Source: Isoperla grammatica
Lineage: Eukaryota; Arthropoda; Insecta; Plecoptera; Perlodidae
Direction of reading: 5' to 3'
Length of the DNA stretch: 64,000 nt
Assembly (NCBI GenBank): GCA_945910005.1
Contig: OX246740.1
Span: 57,591,221 to 57,655,220, forward strand
Shown here: positions 20,938 to 32,134 of the stretch, one piece after another
How positions within the stretch are numbered: the first letter of the stretch is position 1
Layout of the letters: each line of letters begins with the position of its first letter
The notes under the pieces: generated by a model
The model's database searches: none
Seen by the model: only the letters and a program-made list of their open reading frames with translations
Told to the model about the DNA's origin: nothing
Program-made: the position numbers and the translations under genes

Positions 20938-23900
20938 CTTACTGTAGTGGATGTTGTGAGTTTCAGCCAAATATTCTTATAAGTGAAGTTTTAAATGGGT
21001 GGACTTTAATCCTCATCACAACGCAAGAGTCATGCTGTCACACGGAAATATTTCATGAAGTGGCCTACTTTATGGGGTGACCACCTACAGTGACAACTGT
21101 TTTTGTGTTTAGATAATTGAAAAGCACACTTACTGTAGTGGATGTTGTGAGTTTCAGCCAAATTTTCTTATAAGTGAAGTTTTAAATGGATGGACTTTAA
21201 GCCTCAACACAACGCAAGAGTCATGCTGTCACACGGAAATATTTCATGAAGTGGCCTACTTTAAGGGGTGACCACCTACAGTGACCACTGTTTTTTTGTT
21301 TAGATAATTAAAAAGCACACTTACTGAAGTGGATGTTGTGAGTTTCAGCCAAATTTTCTTATAAGTGAAGTTTTAAATGGGTTGACTTTAAGCCTCAACA
21401 CAACGCAAGAGTCATGCTATCACACGGAAATATTTCATAAAGTGGCCTACTTTAAGGGGTGACCACCTACGGTAAACACTTTTTTTTTTTTAGATAATTG
21501 AAAAGCACAGTTACTGTAGTGGATGTTGTGAATTTCAGCCAAATTTGCTTATAAGTGAAGTTTAAAATGGGTGGACTTTAAGCCTCAACACAACGCAAAA
21601 CTCATGCGAACACACGGAAATATTTCATAAAGTGGCCTACTTTATGGGGTGACCACCTACAGTGACCACTGTTTTTTTGTTTAGATAATTGAAAAGCACA
21701 CTTACTGTAGTGGATGTTGTGAGTTTCAGCCAAATTTTCTTATAAGTGAAGTTTTAAATGGATGGACTTTAAGCCTCAACACAACGCAAGAGTCATGCTG
21801 TCACACGGAAATATTTCATGAAGTGGCCTACTTTAAGGGGTGACCACCTACAGTGACCACTGTTTTTTTGTTTAGATAATTAAAAAGCACACTTACTGTA
21901 GTGGATGTTGTGAGTTTCAGCCAAATTTTCTTATAAGTGAAGTTTTAAATGGGTTGACTTTAAGCCTCAACACAACGCAAGAGTCATGCTATCACACGGA
22001 AATATTTCATAAAGTGGCCTACTTTAAGGGGTGACCACCTACGGTAAACACTTTTTTTTTTTTAGATAATTGAAAAGCACAGTTACTGTAGTGGATGTTG
22101 TGAATTTCAGCCAAATTTGCTTATAAGTGAAGTTTAAAATGGGTGGACTTTAAGCCTCAACACAACGCAAAACTCATGCGAACACACGGAAATATTTCAT
22201 AAAGTGGCCTACTTTATGGGGTGACCACCTACAGTGACCACTGTTTTTTTGTTTAGATAATTGAAAAGCACACTTACTATAGTAAGTGTTGTGAATTTCA
22301 GCCAAATATGTTGATAAGTAAAGTTTTTATTGGGTATACTTTAAGCCTCAACACAACGCAAGAGTCATGCTGTCACACGGAAATATTTCATGAAGTGGCC
22401 TACTTTATGGGGTGACCACCTACAGTGACCACTGTTTTTTTGTTTAGATAATTGAAAAGCACACTTACTATAGTAAGTGTTGTGAATTTCAGCCAAATAT
22501 GTTGATAAGTAAAGTTTTTATTGGGTATACTTTAAGCCTCAACACAACGCAAGAGTCATGCGATCACACGGAAATATTTCATAAAGTGGCCTACTTTAAG
22601 GGGAGACCACCTACAGTGACCACTGTTTTTGTGTTAAGATAATTGAAAAGCAAACTTACTATAGTAAGTGTTGTGAATTTCAGCCAAATATGTTGATAAG
22701 TAAAGTTTTTATTGGGTATACTTTAAGCCTCAACACAACGCAAGAGTCATGCGATCACTTGGAAATATTTCATAAAGTGGCCTACTTTAAGGACTGACCA
22801 CCTACAGTGACCACTGTTTTTTTGTTTAGATAATTGAAAAGCACACTTACTATAGTAAGTGTTGTGAATTTCAGCCAAATATGTTGATAAGTAAAGGTTT
22901 TATTGGGTATACTTTAAGCCTCAACACAACGCAAGAGTCATGCGATCACACGGAAATATTTCATAAAGTGGCCTACTTTAAGGGGTGACCACCTACAGTG
23001 ACCACTGTTTTTTTGTTTAGATAATTGAAAAGCACACTTACTATAGTAAGTTGTGAATTTCAGCCAAATATGTTGATAAGTAAAGTTTCTATTGGGTATA
23101 CTTTAAGCCTCAACACAACGCAAGAGTCATGCTATCACACGGAAATATTTCATAAAGTGGCCTACTTTAAGGGGTGACCACCTACGGTAAACACTGTTTT
23201 TTTTTTTAGATAATTGAAAAGCACAGTTACTGTAGTGGATGTTGTGAATTTCAGCCAAATTTGCTTATAAGTGAAGTTTAAAATGGGTGGACTTTAAGCC
23301 TCAACACAACGCAAAAGTCATGCGATCACTTGGAAATATTTCATAAAGTGGCCTACTTTAAGGGGTGACCACCTACAGTGACCACTGTTTTTTTGTTTAG
23401 ATAATTGAAAAGCACACTTACTATAGTAAGTTGTGAATTTCAGCCAAATATGTTGATAAGTAAAGTTTTTATTGGGTATATTTTAAGCCTCAACACAACG
23501 CAAGAGTCATGCGATCACTTGGAAATATTTCATAAAGTGGCCTACTTTAAGGACTGACCACCTACAGTGACCACTGTTTTTTTGTTTAGATAATTGAAAA
23601 GCAAACTTACTATAGTAAGTGTTGTGAATTTCAGCCAAATATGTTGATAAGTAAAGTTTTTATTGGGAAGACTTTAAGCCTCAACACAACGCAAGAGTCA
23701 TGCTGTCACACGGAAATATTCATAAAGTGGCCTACTTTAAGGGGTGACCACCTACGGTGAACACTGTTTTTTTGTTTAGATAATTGAACAGCACACTTAC
23801 TATAGTGGATGTTGTGAATTTCAGCCAAATATTGTTATCAGTAAAGTTTTTATTGGGTAGACTGTAAGCCTCAACACAACGCAAGAGTCATGCGATCACA

Positions 23901-25690
23901 CGGAAATATTTCATAAAGTGGCCTACTTTATGGGGTGACCACCTACGGTGAACACTGTTTTTTTTTTTTAGATAGTTGAAAAGCACCCTTACTGAAGTGG
24001 ATGTTGTGAATGTCAGCTAAATATTTTTTAAGTGAAGTTTTTAATGGGTAGACTTTAAGCCTCAACACAACGCAAGAGTCATGTTGTCACACGGAAATAT
24101 TTCATAAAGTGGTCTACTTTATGGGGTGACCACCTACGGTGAACACTGTTTTTTTGTTTAGATAATTGAACAGCACACTTACTATAGTGGATGTTGTGAA
24201 TTTCAGCCAAATATTGTTATCAGTGAAGTTTTTATTGGGAAGACTTTAAGCCTCAACACAACGCAAGAGACATGCGATCAGACGGAAATATTTCATAAAG
24301 TGGCCTACTTTAAGGGGTGACCACCTACGGTGAACACTGTTTTTTTGTTTAGATAATTGAACAGCACACTTACTATAGTGGATGTTGTGAATTTCAGCCA
24401 AATATTGTTATCAGTAAAGTTTTTATTGGGTAGACTGTAAGCCTCAACACAACGCAAGAGTCATGCGATCAGACGGAAATATTTCATAAAGTGGCCTACT
24501 TTAAGGGGTGACCACCTACGGTGAACACTGTTTTTTTGTTTAGATAATTGAACAGCACACTTACTATAGTGGATGTTGTGAATTTCAGCCAAATATTGTT
24601 ATCAGTAAAGTTTTTATTGGGTAGACTGTAAGCCTCAACACAACGCAAGAGTCATGCGATCACACGGAAATATTTCATAAAGTGGTCTACTTTATGGGGT
24701 GACCACCTACGGTGAACACTGTTTTTTTGTTTAGATAATTGAACAACACACTTACTGTAGTGGATGTTGTGAATTTCAGCCAAATTTTTTTATAAGTAAA
24801 GTTTTTATTGGGAAGACTTTAAGCCTCAACACAACGCAAGAGTCATGCGATCACACGGAAATATTTCATAAAGTGGCCTACTTTATGGGGTGACCACCTA
24901 CGGTGAACACTGTTTTTTTTTTAGATAATTGAAAAGCACCCTTACTGAAGTGGATGTTGTGAATGTCAGCTAAATATTTTTTTAAGTGAAGTTTTTAATG
25001 GGAAGACTTTAAACCTCAACACAACGCAAGAGACTTGCGATCACACGGAAATGTTCATAAAGTGGCCTACTTTATGGGGTGACCACCTACGGTGAACACT
25101 GTTTTTTGTTTAGATAATTGAACAGCACACTTACTATAGTGGATGTTGTGAATTTCAGCCAAATATTGTTATCAGTAAAGTTTTTATTGGGTAGACTGTA
25201 AGCCTCAACACAACGCAAGAGTCATGCGATCACACGGAAATATTTCATAAAGTGGCCTACTTTATGGGGTGACCACCTACGGTGAACACTGTTTTTTTGT
25301 TTAGATAATTGAACAGCACACTTACTATAGTGGATGTTGTGAATTTTTTTAGCCAAATATTGTTATCAGTAAAGTTTTTATTGGGTAGACTGTAAGCCTC
25401 AACACAACGCAAGAGTCATGCGATCACACGGAAATATTTCATAAAGTGGTCTACTTTATGGGGTGACCACCTACGGTGAACACTGTTTTTTTGTTTAGAT
25501 AATTGAACAACACACTTACTGTAGTGGATGTTGTGAATTTCAACCAAATTTTTTTATAAGTAAAGTTTTTATTGGGAAGACTTTAAGCCTCAACACAACG
25601 CAAGAGTCATGCGATCAGACGGAAATATTTCATAAAGTGGCCTACTTTAAGGGGTGACCACCTACGGTGAACACTGTTTTTTTTTTTTTT
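20938..25690. repeat. ~190-bp satellite array, about 25 monomers, with higher-order repeats
   Basis: Head-to-tail monomers of about 190 bp share GGATGTTGTGARTTTCAGCC, CCTCAACACAACGCAAGAGT, GGAAATATTTCATRAAGTGG and GGGGTGACCACCTAC, then a T-rich run and TTTAGATAATTGAA. Monomers beginning near 21127, 21317 and 21508 recur in the same order at 21699, 21889 and 22079, giving a ~571-bp trimer repeat. From 22269 several monomers carry a perfect 20-bp palindrome ACACTTACTATAGTAAGTGT (first at 22270-22289). Later monomers form a further group with AATATTGTTATCAGTAAAG. No coding potential; the array lies wholly inside intron B-C. Confidence 0.96.
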
Positions 25691-27741
25691 TTGGATATTA
25701 CACATGCCAGTCGCCCAAGGTCGGTACAATAGTAGTAGTGAGGAGGTTACCTCATAGAGGGTACTGAACGGCGATTGGCTAGATGATGACATCACTTGGG
25801 AATGTTAATAAATACCAAGCATATATTTCCTGTTCAATAATTAATAATAATACCACACTGGATTTTACATAGAACTAGGCTTCCATAACAGCTTTATATT
25901 AGTTATGCAAATATGAATACCGAAAATGTTATATGTATAATATAATATATTGCAAAGAATCATATAAATATGGGGATGGACATAATAAACAAAATCTCCA
26001 TTCAGTGCCCGGTAAAATTGCTTTGTTGTGGCTTCTTATGGGGACTCACTTCGGTAATGCTTTCGTCATCAATCAATGACGTGTTTACGGTCTCGGCCAA
26101 CCCGAGCAGGTATCTGAATTAGCCACGGTCGCTGGTTGGCTGCCGCTCACCCACCCGTGACGGAAGCATTACCGAAGATCTTTTGCGGCGAGTATACCAA
26201 GCCGGTGCCTAGTGCGAGCACTAATAATCCGGCTCCGGGTGGATTCTACTAATAAAGAGAATACGCTCAAAAAATGGTCGAAAAAGAGACAAATAATTTT
26301 TAAAAAATTACCACCTAATAATAAAGTGTTGATGTATGTGTGTACAAAATTTCAGGTTGATCGATTAATATTTGTTATATTTTTTATTATATAGTGTCCC
26401 CTTAAAAGCTAATTTTCTCAGCCTTTCCCCACACGGGGTTTAGCGTCTTTTGGATATGTTGTAGAGCGCATTTTTCAGAAGAAAATGATACCCATAAAAC
26501 CTAATGTTACAATTTAGTTTCGGGTCAAACTCAATTTTCTCTAGATCATTTTCAAGAGGAGACCGCAGTCATAAGATGGACACTCCTATCTGATCTTTGC
26601 GGGTTTCATTTGAAGATTTTAAACATTTTCCTTTCAATACACATCGAAATGTGTATCGTGAAGACCCCGTTATCCACATTCTCCATTGATAGAGACTTTC
26701 GCGGGTCGGAAATATGTTATCCGCAACCGCCCCGCAACCGCCACGTTAAAACTCAAACCGCATCCGCACCCACGAGATCAAAACCGCACCCGCACCGGCA
26801 ACCAGGAATACATTATGACTTTCTGTACATTTTTGTGTAAATGTTAAATGTTAAATGTTAATTGTATAGGGGAAATCACGCTGTAATCTTCCATAATGAA
26901 TTTATAGCCTACTCATGTCATCATCATTTATATAAAAGCAAGTGACTGACTGATTGACGCACTCTCATTTGGGAGGCTACCGCTGATTGTCAGGTGCCCA
27001 CACATCTCGCTTAGCCTCGTTGTCTAAATATGTGACGTCACATGCATACCACTATATGTATCGACATAGTTCTGGACATAATTGAGTTTCAGTGACGTCA
27101 TTATCCTGTTAGCCACGGCTGAGCAGTCCTCAACAACATCGCATGGACTGCACGAGGCAAGGTATAATGGCCACACATTATCTTTTAATTCAATCAACAG
27201 AAACAAACAGAAATGTCATTTCCACCCGAATAAACACGGCGAGTTTTAGTCCGGGCTATTTCTATTTCCCATTGGAAATCAATTGGACCTGTGAGTTGTG
27301 ACGTATGTGTGTGGCTGTGGCGTATTTATATCGTATTGTCCGCAAGGAAAGTGATTGAGTGTAGTGTCCTAATAAAGCCGACAGTGTATTGTGAGGGTGC
27401 AGCGGACGGAGAAGAGAGAGGGGTGTATATATGGCCTTGAGAGGGAGAGAGAGGGGTGTATATATGGCCTTGAGAGGGGGTGATTTGTCAACCCACTGGG
27501 CGAGGTAGTCAAGGCGGAAACAGTCGAACAATGAGGGATGCCCCGAACCGAGCGGGCATTGACGCCATGTTTCTACCAGACAGGGGGGGAGGGGGGGGCA
27601 TTGCACCTCCGTGTTGCCGCCACCGCCACCCCTCGAGACGCCTATGAATATTACTAAGTAATTTTTTTAAGAAATAATTTTAATTTTTTTTTCTTTTTTT
27701 TTCTTTTGGCCCACTACCTTCTGAAGTGTCAGCTCTCGTAC
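25691..27741 (-). other. Intron B-C, last part; TE remnants
   Basis: Holds an inverted-repeat element at 26049-26177, AT-rich sequence with TTTCAGGTTGATCGATTAAT, reminiscent of transposon interiors, and a CCGCAMCCGC-rich patch at about 26720-26800. A duplicated GGGGTGTATATATGGCCTTG segment lies at about 27419-27476, and a G-rich tract near 27584. No gene is seen. Confidence 0.6.
26049..26177. repeat. Foldback element, 20-bp arms
   Basis: Left arm CTTCGGTAATGCTTTCGTCA (26049-26068) and right arm TGACGGAAGCATTACCGAAG (26158-26177) are reverse complements with one mismatch, around an ~89-nt interior. A small MITE or its remnant; no target duplication found. Confidence 0.7.
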
Positions 27742-27967
27742 CTGCGGTGTCCTGGAGACTGGCCTGGGGGGCGGGTATCTAGGGGGCGTCTTGCTCCGCG
27801 CTATGAAGGAGTCGGGTACGTCCACAGCCATCTCACGATGAGGGCCGCTGTCCAAGGTCATCATCATCATGTTATAAGCATCCTCGGCGTCCTGTTCCTC
27901 CGGGGTTCGATGCTTGACGAGGTCTTCGTCCACGACCACGATGCTGCTACCGCTGCGGCGGCGCGGC
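27742..27967 (-). CDS. PALS1: PALS1/Stardust exon B: Par6-binding ECR1 region
   Basis: A 226-nt exon that begins with one base completing the codon left open by exon A (AG+G, Arg), then PRRRSGSSIVVVDEDLVKHR, an acidic stretch with four methionines, and GPHREMAVDVPDSFIARSKT PPRYPPPRP. The HREMAVDVPDSFIAR block is the hallmark of the N-terminal conserved region of PALS1/Stardust (HREMAVDCPGD in vertebrates), which binds the Par6 PDZ and links the Crumbs and Par complexes. The acceptor is ggttccag at 27969/27968. The preferred donor is CAGgtacga at 27741, phase 0. A second in-frame donor, AAGgtagtg at 27717, would add eight codons. Joining to exon C is in frame either way. Confidence 0.94.
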
Positions 27968-28726
27968 CTGGAACCAGGGAAGGGGGGCGTCAGTAAATAA
28001 ATAAATAAAAATAAATTCACATTTAGAGTCTACCCACTCAGTAACTAAACTGATTTGCAGTGGGGGACTTTAATTTAAAGCGACTAAACCAGCCCTGTAG
28101 GCTTCGAACACAATCGACGAGTGAGCGATAACCAATCAAAGATCGATATATCAAATACGAAACATATGAATCAGTGATTGGACAGGGGGCAGGGACCGTA
28201 CTCCCTCCCGTGAGGTAAGGAACAAGAGAGAATACATCTAAAGTAATTTTCCGGGCAGTAACAACAGATAAAACCTTATACACAAATGTTGGTCTGATAC
28301 GGCTATAAAGCTTGGCTCCAAACCTCATACATTCATAGGGACTATGGAGTATACTTATGTATGACAATTCTAAGAAAAATTATCTCCTTATCACCTCAAA
28401 AAACTAGACAAAAAACCAGAACATATTTGAAGAAAGTGAAGGAAACAATAATATACATTTGCTGACATGTCTCCCTGACAACTGACCAACTATGTCAGCA
28501 TGTAGTACAAGGGAGGGGGTGAAGGTGTAACTGACGGAATAACACTGGTGAGGATCGATCCCAGGACCTCAGATCCACATCCTGCGTCGCCCACGCATCA
28601 CGTGTGACGTATAGATGTGATGATCATGAAAAACCGCCTATGCCTCGTTGGCTTATCTCGCATTCATTCAAATAGTAAACAAATCCAGCTGATTGTGATA
28701 TGGCTGAGGCCGTTGCAAGGCCACAC
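27968..28726 (-). other. Intron A-B, first part
   Basis: Contains an (AAAT)-like run and a copy of the dispersed element (28021-28070) only about 55 nt from the exon B acceptor. A GGGATCGATCC-like B box on the minus strand lies near 28553-28563. No gene is seen. Confidence 0.6.
28021..28070 (+). repeat. Dispersed SINE-like element copy next to exon B
   Basis: Shares TCTACCCACTCAGTAACT and TTTGCAGTGGGGGACTTTAA with the copies at 11.8 and 12.2 kb. It lies in the intron just upstream (in transcript sense) of the exon B acceptor. Confidence 0.6.
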
Positions 28727-31700
28727 ACAGTAGTGTTGCTTACTGTGACAGTATCTCAGACGCAGCAGCTGACCCGACAAGGCGGTGTAATGGCAACACT
28801 GTCGAGATGTCTATCCACACAGTAGTGTTGCTTACTGTGACAGTATCTCAGACGCAACAGCTGACCCGACAAGGCGGTGTAATGGCAACACTGTCGAGAT
28901 GTCTATCCACACAGTAGTGTTGCTTACTGTGACAGTATCTCAGACGCAGCAGCTGACCCGACAAGGCGGTGTAATGGCAACACTGTCGAGATGTCTATCC
29001 ACACAGTAGTGTTGCTTACTGTGACAGTATCTCAGACGCAACAGCTGACCCGACAAGGCGGTGTGTCTATCCACACAGTAGTGTTGCTTACTGTGACAGT
29101 ATCTCAGACGCAACAGCTGACCCGACAAGGCGGTGTAATGGCAACACTGTCGAGATGTCTATCCACACAGTAGTGTTGCTTACTGTGACAGTATCTCAGA
29201 CGCAACAGCTGACCCGACAAGGCGGTGTAATGGCAACACTGTCGAGATGTCTATCCACACAGTAGTGTTGCTTACTGTGACAGTATCTCAGACGCAACAG
29301 CTGACCCGACAAGGCGGTGTAATGGCAACACTGTCGAGATGTATATCCACACAGAAGTGTTGCTTACTGTGACAGTATCTCAGACGCAACAGCTGACCCG
29401 ACAAGGCGGTGTAATGGCAACACTGTCGAGATGTCTATCCACACAGTAGTGTTGCTTACTGTGACAGTATCTCAGACGCAACAGCTGACCCGACAAGGCG
29501 GTGTAATGGCAACACTGTCGAGATGTATATCCACACAGTAGTGTTGCTTACTGTGACAGTATCTCAGACGCAACAGCTGACCCGACAAGGCGGTGTAATG
29601 GCAACACTGTCGAGATGTCTATCCACACAGTAGTGTTGCTTACTGTGACAGTATCTCAGACGCAACAGCTGACCCGACAAGGCGGTGTAATGGCAACACT
29701 GTCGAGATGTCTATCCACACAGTAGTGTTGCTTACTGTGACAGTATCTCAGACGCAACAGCTGACCCGACAAGGCGGTGTAATGGCAACACTGTCGAGAT
29801 GTCTATCCACACAGTAGTGTTGCTTACTGTGACAGTATCTCAGACGCAGCAGCTGACCCGACAAGGCGGTGTAATGGCAACACTGTCGAGATGTCTATCC
29901 ACACAGTAGTGTTGCTTACTGTGACAGTATCTCAGACGCAGCAGCTGACCCGACAAGGCGGTGTAATGGCAACACTGTCGAGATGTCTATCCACACAGTA
30001 GTGTTGCTTACTGTGACAGTATCTCAGACGCAGCAGCTGACCCGACAAGGCGGTGTAATGGCAACACTGTCGAGATGTCTATCCACACAGTAGTGTTGCT
30101 TACTGTGACAGTATCTCAGACGCACCAGCTGACCCGACAAGGCGGTGTGTCTATCCACACAGTAGTGTTGCTTACTGTGACAGTATCTCAGACGCAACAG
30201 CTGACCCGACAAGGCGGTGTAATGGCAACACTGTCGAGATGTCTATCCACACAGTAGTGTTGCTTACTGTGACAGTATCTCAGACGCAGCAGCTGACCCG
30301 ACAAGGCTGTGTAATGGCAACACTGTCGAGATGTCTATCCACACAGTAGTGTTGCTTACTGTGACAGTATCTCAGACGCAGCAGCTGACCCGACAAGGCT
30401 GTGTAATGGCAACACTGTCGAGATGTCTATCCACACAGTAGTGTTGCTTACTGTGACAGTATCTCAGACGCAGCAGCTGACCCGACAAGGCTGTGTAATG
30501 GCAACACTGTCGAGATGTCTATCCACACAGTAGTGTTGCTTACTGTGACAGTATCTCAGACGCAGCAGCTGACCCGACAAGGCTGTGTAATGGCAACACT
30601 GTCGAGATGTCTATCCACACAGTAGTGTTGCTTACTGTGACAGTATCTCAGACGCAGCAGCTGACCCGACAAGGCTGTGTAATGGCAACACTGTCGAGAT
30701 GTCTATCCACACAGTAGTGTTGCTTACTGTGACAGTATCTCAGACGCAACAGCTGACCCGACAAGGCGGTGTAATGGCAACACTGTCGAGATGTCTATCC
30801 ACACAGTAGTGTTGCTTACTGTGACAGTATCTCAGACGCACCAGCTGACCCGACAAGGCGGTGTAATGGCAACACTGTCGAGATGTCTATCCACACAGTA
30901 GTGTTGCTTACTGTGACAGTATCTCAGACGCAGCAGCTGACCCGACAAGGCGGTGTAATGGCAACACTGTCGAGATGTCTATCCACACAGTAGTGTTGCT
31001 TACTGTGACAGTATCTCAGACGCAGCAGCTGACCCGACAAGGCGGTGTGTCTATCCACACAGTAGTGTTGCTTACTGTGACAGTATCTCAGACGCAACAG
31101 CTGACCCGACAAGGCGGTGTGTCTATCCACACAGTAGTGTTGCTTACTGTGACAGTATCTCAGACGCAACAGCTGACCCGACAAGGCGGTGTAATGGCAA
31201 CACTGTCGAGATGTCTATCCACACAGTAGTGTTGCTTACTGTGACAGTATCTCAGACGCAGCAGCTGACCCGACAAGGCTGTGTAATGGCAACACTGTCG
31301 AGATGTCTATCCACACAGTAGTGTTGCTTACTGTGACAGTATCTCAGACGCAGCAGCTGACCCGACAAGGCGGTGTAATGGCAACACTGTCGAGATGTCT
31401 ATCCACACAGTAGTGTTGCTTACTGTGACAGTATCTCAGACGCAGCAGCTGACCCGACAAGGCGGTGTAATGGCAACACTGTCGAGATGTCTATCCACAC
31501 AGTAGTGTTGCTTACTGTGACAGTATCTCAGACGCAGCAGCTGACCCGACAAGGCGGTGTAATGGCAACACTGTCGAGATGTCTATCCACACAGTAGTGT
31601 TGCTTACTGTGACAGTATCTCAGACGCAACAGCTGACCCGACAAGGCGGTGTAATGGCAACACTGTCGAGATGTCTATCCACACAGTAGTGTTGCTTACT

Positions 31701-32134
31701 GTGACAGTATCTCAGACGCAACAGCTGACCCGACAAGGCGGTGTAATGGCAACACTGTCGAGATGTCTATCCACACAGTAGTGTTGCTTACTGTGACAGT
31801 ATCTCAGACGCACCAGCTGACCGGACAAGGCGGTGTAATGGCAACACTGTCGAGATGTCTATCCACACAGTAGTGTTGCTTACTGTGACAGTATCTCAGA
31901 CGCAGCAGCTGACCCGACAAGGCGGTGTAATGGCAACACTGTCGAGATGTCTATCCACACAGTAGTGTTGCTTACTGTGACAGTATCTCAGACGCAGCAG
32001 CTGACCCGACAAGGCGGTGTAATGGCAACACTGTCGAGATGTCTATCCACACAGTAGTGTTGCTTACTGTGACAGTATCTCAGACGCAACAGCTGACCCG
32101 ACAAGGCGGTGTAATGGCAACACTGTCGAGATGT
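28727..32134. repeat. 92-bp tandem array, about 38 units, with four 72-bp short units
   Basis: Highly homogeneous 92-bp units: CACAGTAGTGTTGCTTACTG, TGACAGTATCTCAGACGCA, then MRCAGCTGACCCGACAAGG and CKGTGTAATGGCAACACTG. Each unit contains the inverted pair TACTGT-G-ACAGTA and a longer pair GCAACACT/AGTGTTGC spanning the unit junction. Four units (junctions near 29060, 30146, 31046 and 31118) lack 20 nt between TGT microhomologies and are 72 bp. A GGCTGTG variant occurs in a consecutive block around 30300-30680, showing local spread of variants. The short open frames are repeat by-products. Confidence 0.96.

Noticed and set aside
28727..32134. CRISPR-like regular repeat pattern
   Set aside because: Units are contiguous and identical throughout with no unique spacers; the host sequence is a eukaryotic intron.
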